This document shows positions 1-8,437 of a stretch of DNA of 12,713 nt, one piece after another. Made by a program: the position numbers and the translations under genes. The stretch's first letter is position 1, and each line of letters starts with the position of its first letter. The stretch lies in NCBI GenBank assembly GCA_026397855.1, contig JAPLUA010000165.1:1-12713 (forward strand), read 5' to 3'. Under the pieces are notes generated by a model, which did not search any database, was not told the DNA's origin, and was given only the letters and a program-made list of their open reading frames with translations. The DNA is from Verrucomicrobiota bacterium (GTDB taxonomy: Bacteria > Verrucomicrobiota > Verrucomicrobiia > Limisphaerales > UBA8199).

Positions 1-433
1 TACTACCGTTGGAACACCCTTGCGCCACCCATCCAATGCCTCAGGGCTCGGATTTGTAACGCTACAAGGTGGCAGCCGGGAGCGGGAGAGATTAACTGCG
101 GAGCACGGGCGGGCAGAATCATGCGGACTGAAACGGGGGTTGGGGAGGAGGCCTGGAATGCCCCGGGAACGGGCCTGGAGCCCGATAAGGGACATCGAGG
201 GGGCAGGCTGGTATGTGGGGACCCCCGGAATGTAACAAATCGCTCTAATGCCCGTTATCCGGCCTGGCCTGGCAAATCAACGGCCAAGGCGTCCTGGCCG
301 GCTGCATGTCCCGCAGATTGTTACAGATTGTTCTTGCATGCTGCAGCGGGAGGTGTAAAAGAGTCCCAAATGAGGAAGATAAAGGATTGCTTTCCCTGGT
401 TACGGTAATACTGATGGTTAACTCGAAGCTCTT
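1..433. other. Leader region upstream of hydrogenase, no convincing gene
   Basis: No recognisable gene is seen here. One plus-strand frame is open from base 1 to a TAA at 406-408, but its translation has no hydrophobic core, domain or motif that I recognise. The plus strand is visibly G-rich between about 70 and 230. There is a small inverted repeat at 54-67 and a short hairpin at 170-184 (CGGGC, 5-nt loop, GCCCG). The hydrogenase promoter should lie here, but I see no well-spaced sigma-70 or sigma-54 element. TTGCTT at 387-392 and TAATAC at 406-411 are only 13 bp apart, too close for a standard promoter. Confidence 0.6.
54..67. repeat. Small inverted repeat TTGTA-N4-TACAA
   Basis: A perfect 5-bp inverted repeat (TTGTA, spacer ACGC, TACAA) lies in the non-coding leader. 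It could be a protein-binding dyad or a fragment of a dispersed intergenic repeat. At this size it could also be chance. Confidence 0.35.
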
Positions 434-1564
434 ATGGAACAGGATATTCGTCCGACTATCTGGGAGCAGGCGCAAGCCAAGGGAGTAACGCGCCGGGACT
501 TCCTCAGCGCCTGCGCTTGGATGACGGCCTTGCTCGGTCTGCCCGCGAGCGCTGTCTCGCAGATCACCAAAGCCCTCGAAACCAAGCCGCGCCTGCCGGT
601 GGTCTGGTTCCACTTCCAGGAATGCACCTGCTGCTCGGAGTCGTTCATACGCTCCTCGCACCCGCAGGTGGCGGACATCATTCTGGACAAGATCTCGCTC
701 GATTACACCGAGACGCTGCAAGCGGCCGCCGGCAAGCAGGCGGAGGAGGCGCTGCACGAGACCATGACCAAGCATAAGGGCAATTACCTGATGCTGGTGG
801 AAGGCTCCGTGCCCACCGCGGATGGCGGGATCTACTGCTGCATCGGCGGCCGGACCGCGCTGGACATCCTGACCGAGGCGGCCGCGGGGGCCAAGGCGGT
901 AGTCTGCTGGGGCAGTTGCGCCTCGAACGGCTGTGTCCAGGCCGCCAACCCCAATCCCACCCGGGCCACCCCGATCCACGAGCTGCTCACGGGCGTGCCG
1001 ATCATCAAGGTCCCCGGCTGCCCGCCGATCGCCGAGGTGATGACCGGAACCATCGTGCACCTCCTGGCCTTTGACCGCATCCCGCAGCTCGACGGCCTGG
1101 GCCGGCCCAAGGCCTTCTACTCACGCCGGGTCCATGACACCTGCTATCGCCGGCCCAACTATGATGCCGGGCTGTTCGTCAACTCCTTCGACGATGAGAA
1201 CGCCCGGCGCGGCTATTGCCTGTACAAGATGGGGTGCCGCGGCCCGGTGACCTACAACGCATGCGGCGTGACGCGCTGGAACAACGGGGTGAGCTTCCCG
1301 ATTCAATCGGGCCACGGCTGCATTGGCTGCAGCGAGGCGCATTTCTGGGATAACGGCCCGTTCTACCAGCATCTGCCGTCTTTCCCCGGGTTCGGCATCG
1401 AAACCACGGCCGACAAGGTGGGCGTGGCCGCCGGGGCGGCGACCCTCGTGGGCGTGGCCGCTCACGCGGTGGTGACCAATGTTCGCAAACGGCACCTCAT
1501 CAAGGAGGAGATGGAAGCCAGCGAAGACGTGAAAGATGCCCGCGCGGAGCAGGGCGGTGAGTAG
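434..1564 (+). CDS. hyaA: [NiFe]-hydrogenase small subunit, Tat-exported, O2-tolerant type
   Basis: Electron-transfer subunit (376 aa) of a membrane-bound, periplasm-facing uptake hydrogenase. A twin-arginine signal (TRRDF, R20-R21, then a hydrophobic stretch to about A40) precedes the mature protein. The proximal-cluster motif is ECTCCSE, with C64, C66 and C67; C162, C167 and C196 complete six cysteines. All sit at a constant offset of 47 from E. coli Hyd-1 (C17, C19, C20, C115, C120, C149), the set that binds the oxygen-tolerant 4Fe-3S cluster. E123 and P289 match Hyd-1 Glu76 and Pro242. Distal cluster ligands are H234, C237, C262 and C268; medial ligands are C277, C296 and C299. A C-terminal membrane helix spans about 329-348. 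The ATG at 434 is the first start after an in-frame TAA at 419-421; no strong ribosome binding site is seen. First gene of the hyaABCD operon. Confidence 0.97.
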   Translation: MEQDIRPTIWEQAQAKGVTRRDFLSACAWMTALLGLPASAVSQITKALETKPRLPVVWFHFQECTCCSESFIRSSHPQVADIILDKISLDYTETLQAAAGKQAEEALHETMTKHKGNYLMLVEGSVPTADGGIYCCIGGRTALDILTEAAAGAKAVVCWGSCASNGCVQAANPNPTRATPIHELLTGVPIIKVPGCPPIAEVMTGTIVHLLAFDRIPQLDGLGRPKAFYSRRVHDTCYRRPNYDAGLFVNSFDDENARRGYCLYKMGCRGPVTYNACGVTRWNNGVSFPIQSGHGCIGCSEAHFWDNGPFYQHLPSFPGFGIETTADKVGVAAGAATLVGVAAHAVVTNVRKRHLIKEEMEASEDVKDARAEQGGE

Positions 1565-1578
1565 AAAGGAAAACGAGT

Positions 1579-3300
<1,722 letters not shown>

Positions 3301-3314
3301 GCGAGGGAGGCGCT

Positions 3315-4007
3315 ATGCAAAAAACGACCCTGGGGCGGGTGTACGTGTGGGAAATCCCCGTCCGGCTTTATCACTGGCTCAACGCGTTGTGCATCCTGGT
3401 GCTGTCGGTGACCGGCTATCTCATCGGTCAGCCGCTGGCAATCCAGCAGGCCTCCGAGGCCTCTTTTTCCTACTGGTTCGGCACGGTCCGCTTCATTCAC
3501 TTCGTGGCGGCCTACGTGTTCTTCTTCAACTTCGTGTTCCGGATCTACTGGGGCTTCGCGGGGAATCGCTATGCGAGCTGGAAGAACTTCATCATCTACC
3601 GCAAGGGGCAGGTCAGGGAAATCAAGGACGTGCTGGCGGTGGATATCCTGCAGGCGGAAAACAAGCCGATCGAGACCATTGGCCACAATGCCCTGGCGGG
3701 CTTCACGTATTTCCTGACATTCCTGGCGTTCCTGTTCCAGTCGGTGACCGGCTTCGGGCTCTACGCTGCCATGAGCAAGTCGTGGTTCCCGCACCTGTTC
3801 GCCTGGATTGTGCCGCTGATGGGCGGCGACTTCGCCGTGCGCCAGTGGCATCACCTATTCATGTGGTTCTTCATCCTCTTCTCGATCGTCCACGTTTACC
3901 TGGTCTTTTACCACGACTATGTGGAAGGCCGGGGTGAAATCTCCTCCATGGGCGGCGGTTGGAAGTTTATCGAGAAGGAGCATCACCCGCTCAAGAAAAA
4001 GGAATGA
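3315..4007 (+). CDS. hyaC: Ni/Fe-hydrogenase b-type cytochrome subunit
   Basis: Integral-membrane dihaem cytochrome b (230 aa, close to the family's usual ~235) that anchors the hydrogenase and passes electrons to quinone. Four membrane segments are visible at about 21-38, 60-80, 125-150 and 179-199. Candidate haem-ligand histidines are H20 (LYHW), H62 (RFIHF), H179/H180 (QWHHLF) and H193 (IVHVYL). The start is ATG 3315, preceded by a strong GAGGGAGG at 3303-3310, 14 nt after hyaB. The frame is open further upstream across hyaB, but that upstream reading is only a shadow of the large-subunit gene. The stop codon overlaps the next start (ATGA), implying translational coupling to hyaD. Confidence 0.96.
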   Translation: MQKTTLGRVYVWEIPVRLYHWLNALCILVLSVTGYLIGQPLAIQQASEASFSYWFGTVRFIHFVAAYVFFFNFVFRIYWGFAGNRYASWKNFIIYRKGQVREIKDVLAVDILQAENKPIETIGHNALAGFTYFLTFLAFLFQSVTGFGLYAAMSKSWFPHLFAWIVPLMGGDFAVRQWHHLFMWFFILFSIVHVYLVFYHDYVEGRGEISSMGGGWKFIEKEHHPLKKKE

Positions 4008-4555
4008 AACGGCCGCTGGTCCTGGGAATCGGCAACTTGTTGATGGGGGACGAGGGGATCGGGGTCGCGGCCATACGCCACCTGGAGCAGACCGGGGTGG
4101 CAAGCGGGGCCGACCTGTTGGATGGCGGCACCGGCGGATTTCATCTCCTGGGACTATTCCGCGATTACCGGCATGTGATCCTGATTGACGCCGCCGCCGA
4201 TGGCAAGCCCCCGGGCACGGTGTCGCTCATCAAGCCCCGGTTTGCCACCGACTTCCCTCCCACCCTGACGGCCCACGACATCGGGCTGAAGGATCTGATC
4301 GAGTCGGCGGCGTTGCTGGGGGATTTGCCGAATGTGGACTTGATCACCATTTCCATAGGGGAGCTTTCGGCCATGAGCCTGGAGCTTTCCGCACCGGTTA
4401 AGGGGGCGCTGCCTGGGGATGTAACAAAGGGCGCCAGCTGCCCGGATCTATGCCTGAAGACACTAATAACAAAAGGGGCCGCCCACTCCCGTCCCGCCCC
4501 CTCCGGAGGACTGCCGCCATCATCGCGCTGGTCGCGCTGCCGATCCTGGCGCTGA
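4004..4555 (+). CDS. hyaD: Hydrogenase maturation endopeptidase, abnormal C-terminus
   Basis: Nickel-dependent protease of the HyaD/HybD/HycI (M52) family that cleaves the C-terminal tail of the large subunit after nickel insertion. It starts with the family signature GIGNLLMGDEGIG (8-20). Expected nickel-binding residues are E17, D62 (ILIDA) and H91 (TAHDIGL), matching Glu16/Asp62/His93 of HybD. ATG 4004 overlaps the hyaC stop by 4 nt (ATGA). Residues 1 to about 137 look normal. The last ~45 residues, ending in a Pro/Ser/Arg-rich tail, do not resemble the family and overlap the next gene by 106 nt. A one-base shift in the GGGG at 4415-4418 would end the protein at TAA 4422-4424 and remove the overlap. 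The C-terminus is therefore doubtful (frameshift, lost stop or real extension). Confidence 0.86.
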   Translation: MKRPLVLGIGNLLMGDEGIGVAAIRHLEQTGVASGADLLDGGTGGFHLLGLFRDYRHVILIDAAADGKPPGTVSLIKPRFATDFPPTLTAHDIGLKDLIESAALLGDLPNVDLITISIGELSAMSLELSAPVKGALPGDVTKGASCPDLCLKTLITKGAAHSRPAPSGGLPPSSRWSRCRSWR

Positions 4556-4989
4556 CGGCGGGGTGCCGCTCGTCCAAGTCGGCGGTATCCAACCGGATGG
4601 CCTCGATCGTGGTTACCAATCAGTCGTCGGAACAGATCGAAGGTGCCATCCAGGTCGTGTTCAAGATCCACACCTACGAGGAAACCAAGGGCGAGGAGGA
4701 CGAAGTGGTCTTTCAGAAGCCGGGCTCGTTCATGAACGGCATGATTTATGGCGACTGGTACAGCGGCGGAGTATGGGAGCGGATCAAGATCTACCAGCGC
4801 GAGTTGGACCCCGCACGGACGGTTGTCGAGTGCGACGGCTACATGGTCCAGGAGCATGACGACCCCATGTTCCAGAAGGAAAAGAGGCAGTATAAGACCA
4901 AGAAAGGGCACCTCCAGAAGCTCCTGGAAGAAGTGGCCGGCGAACTCAAAACCCCCACGGACAAAGCGTCTCCGCCCCGGTCCCAATAG
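4450..4989 (+). CDS. Predicted lipoprotein of unknown function
   Basis: A 179-aa protein. The N-terminus has basic residues (RPLRR, 16-20), a hydrophobic stretch (about 22-36) and a lipobox-like LTAGC with C39, so lipid attachment at C39 is likely, though Thr at -3 is not the most common residue. The mature part is soluble and charged, with IVVTNQSSEQIEGAIQVVFK near 53-72, a GDWYSGGVWERIKIY stretch in the middle and a Lys/Glu-rich, probably helical C-terminus ending in a Pro-rich tail. The overall look resembles small hypothetical lipoproteins seen in Verrucomicrobiota; that is recollection, not a search. I do not know its function. ATG 4450 is chosen because it alone keeps the signal peptide; no good ribosome binding site is seen. 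Whether it belongs to the hydrogenase operon is unclear. Confidence 0.72.
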   Translation: MPEDTNNKRGRPLPSRPLRRTAAIIALVALPILALTAGCRSSKSAVSNRMASIVVTNQSSEQIEGAIQVVFKIHTYEETKGEEDEVVFQKPGSFMNGMIYGDWYSGGVWERIKIYQRELDPARTVVECDGYMVQEHDDPMFQKEKRQYKTKKGHLQKLLEEVAGELKTPTDKASPPRSQ

Positions 4990-5070
4990 GCGATTCGGCC
5001 GCACGGAGGAACTGCGGGCGCAACTCACTTTGGACTTTGCTCGGGGGGCGGCACCTTTCATATTCTCCGC

Positions 5071-5976
5071 ATGGCAAACGACACCCTGCTTCAACTGGAA
5101 CTGCCCGGCATCCGCAAACTCAAGAGCGGCAAGGTCCGCGAAATCTTCGACCTGGGCGACCGCCTGCTGTTTGTGGCCACGGACCGCATCTCGGCGTTCG
5201 ACGTCATCATGCCCAACGGCATCCCGCGCAAGGGGGAGGTGCTCACACAGATTTCATACTTCTGGTTCGGTCAATTCGAGGCCTTTCAGCCACACCACCT
5301 CATCTCACGCGCCGGCGATCCCTTGCCCCCCAGCCTCCAGCCCTACGCCCCCCAACTCGCGCGCCGGAGCATGATCGTGAAGAAGGCGCAGCCGCTCGCC
5401 ATCGAATGCGTCGTGCGCGGCTACCTCGCCGGCTCGGGCTGGAAGGAATACCGCGAGCGGCAAACGGTCTGCGGCATCCGGCTGCCAGCGGGCCTGAAAG
5501 AGTCGTCGGAGCTGCCCGAGCCCATCTTCACACCGGCAACGAAAGCGGAGTCCGGCCATGACGAGAACATCTCCTTCGAGCAGGCCGCGGGGCTGGTCGG
5601 CGGCGACATTGCCGAGCAGGCGCGGGCGGCGAGCCTCAGAGCTTACAACTTCGCCCGCGATTACGCCCGCCAAAGGGGCATCATCATCGCCGACACGAAG
5701 TTCGAGTTCGGGATGCTCGACGGCGAGCTCATCCTGATTGACGAAGTCCTGACGCCCGATTCCTCCCGGTTCTGGCCCGCGGATCAGTATCAGCCCGGCA
5801 AAGGCCAGGCGAGCTTCGACAAGCAATTCGTCCGCGATTACCTTGAAACGCTCGACTGGAACAAAACCCCGCCCGGCCCCATGCTCCCTGCGGACGTGAT
5901 TGCAAAGTCGCAGGCGAAATACCTGGAAGCCTACGAGCGGCTGACGGGAACGGCGCTCTCGGGGGTGGGCGGTTAA
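5071..5976 (+). CDS. purC: Phosphoribosylaminoimidazole-succinocarboxamide synthase (SAICAR synthetase)
   Basis: Cytoplasmic enzyme of de novo purine synthesis that joins CAIR and L-aspartate with ATP to form SAICAR. At 301 aa it is of the longer, yeast Ade1-like length rather than the ~240-aa form. Visible family motifs, in order: SGKVREIF (19-26, nucleotide binding), ATDRISAFD (36-44), ECVVRGYLAGSGWKEY (112-127), DTKFEFG (208-214) and DEVLTPDSSRFW (224-235). ATG 5071 gives a normal N-terminus (KLKSGKVREIF follows shortly), but there is no clear Shine-Dalgarno sequence. It is a single gene, 81 nt after the lipoprotein gene and 68 nt before the toxin-antitoxin pair, with no other purine gene nearby. 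Confidence 0.98.
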   Translation: MANDTLLQLELPGIRKLKSGKVREIFDLGDRLLFVATDRISAFDVIMPNGIPRKGEVLTQISYFWFGQFEAFQPHHLISRAGDPLPPSLQPYAPQLARRSMIVKKAQPLAIECVVRGYLAGSGWKEYRERQTVCGIRLPAGLKESSELPEPIFTPATKAESGHDENISFEQAAGLVGGDIAEQARAASLRAYNFARDYARQRGIIIADTKFEFGMLDGELILIDEVLTPDSSRFWPADQYQPGKGQASFDKQFVRDYLETLDWNKTPPGPMLPADVIAKSQAKYLEAYERLTGTALSGVGG

Positions 5977-6044
5977 GCTCGACCCGGCATGGACCGGTTA
6001 ACTTTCATTTCCCAAATCCAAAGCCAGAGGTAGATTCTTGCTAT

Positions 6045-6311
6045 ATGACAACGATGGCGATTGAGAGACGCGTGCTCGGGTGGACTACCAGACAAAAGGT
6101 CGCCTTGGCGGAGAAGTTGCTCGCCAGTGTGGAGGATTTTGCCGGTTCAGACATTGCGCAAGCATGGGACATCGAGATCGGCCGCCGCACCAGGGAGATT
6201 GAAGCCGGCGAGGCAGTCGGCCTCCCTGCCGAGGAAGTTCTTGCCCAGGCTCGAAACACACTGCGTGAAACGCGTCGTCTATCACAGGCTCGCCGCGGGC
6301 GAGCTGATTAG
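6045..6311 (+). CDS. Antitoxin, addiction-module component (PF09720/TIGR02574 type)
   Basis: A small 88-aa protein with the pattern of the putative addiction-module component family: an N-terminal helix with KVALAEKLLASVEDF (about 17-31), a central W-D-I-E-I-GRRTREIEAGEA block (41-57), and PAEEVLAQAR (61-70). These short proteins are normally encoded just before a ParE/RelE-type toxin, as here. The coding sequence overlaps the toxin start by 47 nt. A possible ribosome binding site AGAGG at 6026-6030 lies 14 nt before ATG 6045; the in-frame ATG at 6054 is an equally possible start. It should neutralise the toxin and may bind the operon promoter, though I see no clear operator dyad upstream. 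The region looks less GC-rich than its neighbours by eye, in line with lateral acquisition. Confidence 0.85.
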   Translation: MTTMAIERRVLGWTTRQKVALAEKLLASVEDFAGSDIAQAWDIEIGRRTREIEAGEAVGLPAEEVLAQARNTLRETRRLSQARRGRAD

Positions 6312-6561
6312 CTCGGCCAGATTCTATGAGGAACGACACCCCCTCCTGGGAGAGGAGTTCCTTGCCGAGGTGGAACTGACTCTCAAGGCGGTTCAGAAAC
6401 AGCCCGAATCGGGGAGGCTGGAGAAGCACGACACTCGAAGCTATCGAGTCCACCGATTCCCGTTCCATGTCATCTATCAAATCCAACCAGACCGTTTCTG
6501 GGTCGTCGCCATTGCCCACCTGAGCCGTCAACCTGGTTATTGGGCAAGACGCGCACTCTAG
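6265..6561 (+). CDS. RelE/ParE-family toxin
   Basis: A 98-aa toxin of the ParE/RelE fold, starting at GTG 6265 inside the antitoxin gene. Family features are: an N-terminal strand KRVVYHRLA, a helical hairpin with ELISSARFYEERHPLLGEEF (13-32) and EVELTLKAV (35-43), then the C-terminal sheet with Y60-R61, FPFHVIYQI (65-73), WVVAIAHLSRQPGYW (79-93). The R.PGYW ending is typical of ParE-like toxins paired with PF09720 antitoxins. ParE members poison DNA gyrase and RelE members cleave mRNA at the ribosome; the sequence alone does not tell which applies here. An upstream open stretch in the same frame from 6061 reads Arg/Ser/Pro-rich and is a shadow of the antitoxin. The stop codon at 6559-6561 is one base before the ATG of the recombinase gene. 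Confidence 0.86.
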   Translation: MKRVVYHRLAAGELISSARFYEERHPLLGEEFLAEVELTLKAVQKQPESGRLEKHDTRSYRVHRFPFHVIYQIQPDRFWVVAIAHLSRQPGYWARRAL

Positions 6562-6562
6562 A

Positions 6563-7483
6563 ATGCAAACCCTCGTCGAAGATTTCCTCCAATACCTCCG
6601 GCACGAGCGCGGGCAGGCCGAGCACACGCAGAGAACTTATGCCGCGCTGCTCGGCAAGTTTGTGGCCTGGGCCGGAGAGCAGGGTTTGACCGACTGGAAA
6701 TCCGTGGAGCTGCGGCACCTGATGCAGTTCCTGGAGCACGAGCGCAAGCGGGCGCTGGCCAACCAGCCCAAGGAATCCACGCGCCGCCTCAGCAGCGAAA
6801 GCGTGTACCTGGAAATCGCCGCCCTGCGCGCGCTCTTCCGGTTCGCCGAAGCGGAGAAGCTGCTGCCGGCCGACGTCGCGGAGCACCTCTCGCTGCCACG
6901 CCGATGGAAGCGTCTGCCCAAGGCTCTCACGAACGTGGAAATCGAGATGCTGCTGGCCCCGGAAACCCCCGAGACCCCGCACAACCTCTGCGACCAAGCC
7001 GTGCTGGAGCTGGCTTACGCCTCGGGCCTGCGGCTGGCCGAGCTGCGCGGGGCGCGCCTCGAGCATCTCCACCTGGACGCCGGGTTCATCAATGTCATCG
7101 GCAAAGGCAACAAGGAACGGGTCGTTCCGCTGGGCCGCAAGGCGGTGGAAGCCTTAAGGCGCTACCTTGACATCGCCCGCCCCAAGCTTGTGCGCCCGCG
7201 CTCGACGGCCAGCATCTTCCTCACCAAACGCGGCACGCCCTTCGCGCCGGTGACGCTCTGGCTGCGGCTCAAGCAGCGGGCGCGCCGCACCGGCATCGCC
7301 CGCAACGTGACCCCGCACATGCTTCGGCACAGCTTCGCGACGCATCTGCTGGAGCACGGAGCCGACTTGCGCGTCATCCAGGAATTGCTCGGCCATGCCA
7401 GCATCGCCACGACGGAGGTCTATACGCACGTGACCGGCACCCGCCTGCGCGAGGTGCACCGCAAGTACCATCCCCGGCCTTAA
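6563..7483 (+). CDS. xerC: Tyrosine recombinase XerC/XerD
   Basis: A site-specific recombinase (306 aa, normal Xer length) of the kind that resolves chromosome dimers at dif with FtsK. The N-terminal SAM-like DNA-binding domain covers about 1-110 (VEDFLQYLRHERGQAEHTQR). The catalytic domain has all six active-site residues: R157 (SGLRLAEL), K181 (GKGNKERVVPL), H252 and R255 (PHMLRHSFATHLL), H278 (LLGHASIATTEVYTHV) and the nucleophile Y287. Length and context favour a housekeeping Xer over a phage integrase, but XerC and XerD cannot be told apart here. The ATG at 6563 directly follows the toxin stop (TAG-A-ATG), with no evident ribosome binding site, so translation may be coupled to the toxin. 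The stop overlaps that of nrnA on the other strand. Confidence 0.94.
   Translation: MQTLVEDFLQYLRHERGQAEHTQRTYAALLGKFVAWAGEQGLTDWKSVELRHLMQFLEHERKRALANQPKESTRRLSSESVYLEIAALRALFRFAEAEKLLPADVAEHLSLPRRWKRLPKALTNVEIEMLLAPETPETPHNLCDQAVLELAYASGLRLAELRGARLEHLHLDAGFINVIGKGNKERVVPLGRKAVEALRRYLDIARPKLVRPRSTASIFLTKRGTPFAPVTLWLRLKQRARRTGIARNVTPHMLRHSFATHLLEHGADLRVIQELLGHASIATTEVYTHVTGTRLREVHRKYHPRP
7480..7483. other. Overlapping convergent stop codons of xerC and nrnA
   Basis: The palindrome TTAA holds both stops: TAA of xerC at 7481-7483 on the plus strand and TAA of nrnA at 7482-7480 on the minus strand. There is no spacer for a bidirectional terminator, so the two transcripts must overlap at their 3' ends. 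Confidence 0.95.
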
Positions 7484-8103
7484 CCCATCGCGTTGAGGGC
7501 CTTGCGGATGGAGCCGATCACTTTGCGCTGCACTGACAGGGGCTTGCCGGAAATGCGGGCACCTGCCGCGGCTGAATGGCCTCCCCCGCCGAACTGGGCG
7601 GCGATCTCATTGACGTTCACCTTGTCGCTTTTCGAGCGCAGGCTGATTCGTGTCAAGCCGGGCTCGACTTCCTCAAAGACGCAAGCCACCACGACCGGGG
7701 CGATGGCGCGGATATGGTCAATCAGGCCCTCGGTGTCGCAGCGATCGGCCCCCACACGATCGAAGTCGGCTTTCTTCAGCCAGAAATAGGCGATCCGGTT
7801 CTGGTGGGTCAGGCGGTAATGGCTGTAAACGTGCCGGAGCAATCCCATCCGCGAGAGGGGATAAGACTGATAGACCTCGTCGCAAATCTTTTCCAGGTCA
7901 GCCCCCCGGCGCACCAGTTCACCCGCAACGTGGTAGGTGCCCGGCTGCGTGGTGGGGTACTGAAAAGACCCCGTATCGGTCGAAACAGCGGTAAAAAGGC
8001 AATTGGCAATCTGCCGGGTGATGGGCCACCTGGCAATCTTCAGCAGCCGGAAAATCAGCTCACCCGTCGAGGGCTCGCGCGCCGAAACCCAGTTGAGGTC
8101 CGC

Positions 8104-8106
8104 TTA
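8104..8106 (-). other. Premature in-frame TAA codon within nrnA
   Basis: The minus-strand codons read AAT ACG CGC TAA GCG GAC CTC AAC TGG, giving N-T-R-stop-A-D-L-N-W. A single change at plus-strand position 8104 (T to G or A) would restore Tyr, the residue expected at this place in NrnA relatives. No frameshift is involved, since the same frame continues to the natural stop at 7480-7482. Confidence 0.9.
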
Positions 8107-8437
8107 GCGCGTATTGCTCTCGTGATGATCAATGTTGATGAACAGCTTGCGGTTGGCGACGCACTTGGCCACGGCGCCCACGCGATCCAGGCTGGCTGCA
8201 TCGGTGGCTATCACGCAATCGAACTCGAGGCCGGGCTTGGGCTTCTGAATCAAGCGGTCCGGATCGAGGAACCGGTATTTGTCGGGGATCGAATCCTCAT
8301 TCCAGCAGATCACCCGCTTCCCCAGGCCCTGCAGGGCCAGTGCCAGGCCGACCTGAGATCCGACGCAATCCCCATCCGGGCGAATATGGCTGATGATGCA
8401 GAAGGTTCGGCTCTGCAGAATGCCATCTATGATACGG

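Noticed and set aside
1..408. Open plus-strand frame from the window edge to TAA 406-408 as the end of an upstream gene
   Set aside because: The translation lacks hydrophobic pattern and any family resemblance. Openness over 135 codons is not rare at this GC content, though an upstream gene tail cannot be fully excluded.
387..411. TTGCTT and TAATAC as a sigma-70 promoter for hyaA
   Set aside because: The spacer is about 13 bp, far from the usual 16-18 bp.
4999..5017. CCGCA/TGCGG hairpin as a terminator after the lipoprotein gene
   Set aside because: Only a 5-bp stem with a 9-nt loop and no T-run.
4165..5094. Minus-strand 309-codon frame across hyaD and the lipoprotein gene
   Set aside because: No recognisable domain; it overlaps hyaD's conserved core and the lipoprotein signal peptide on the other strand.
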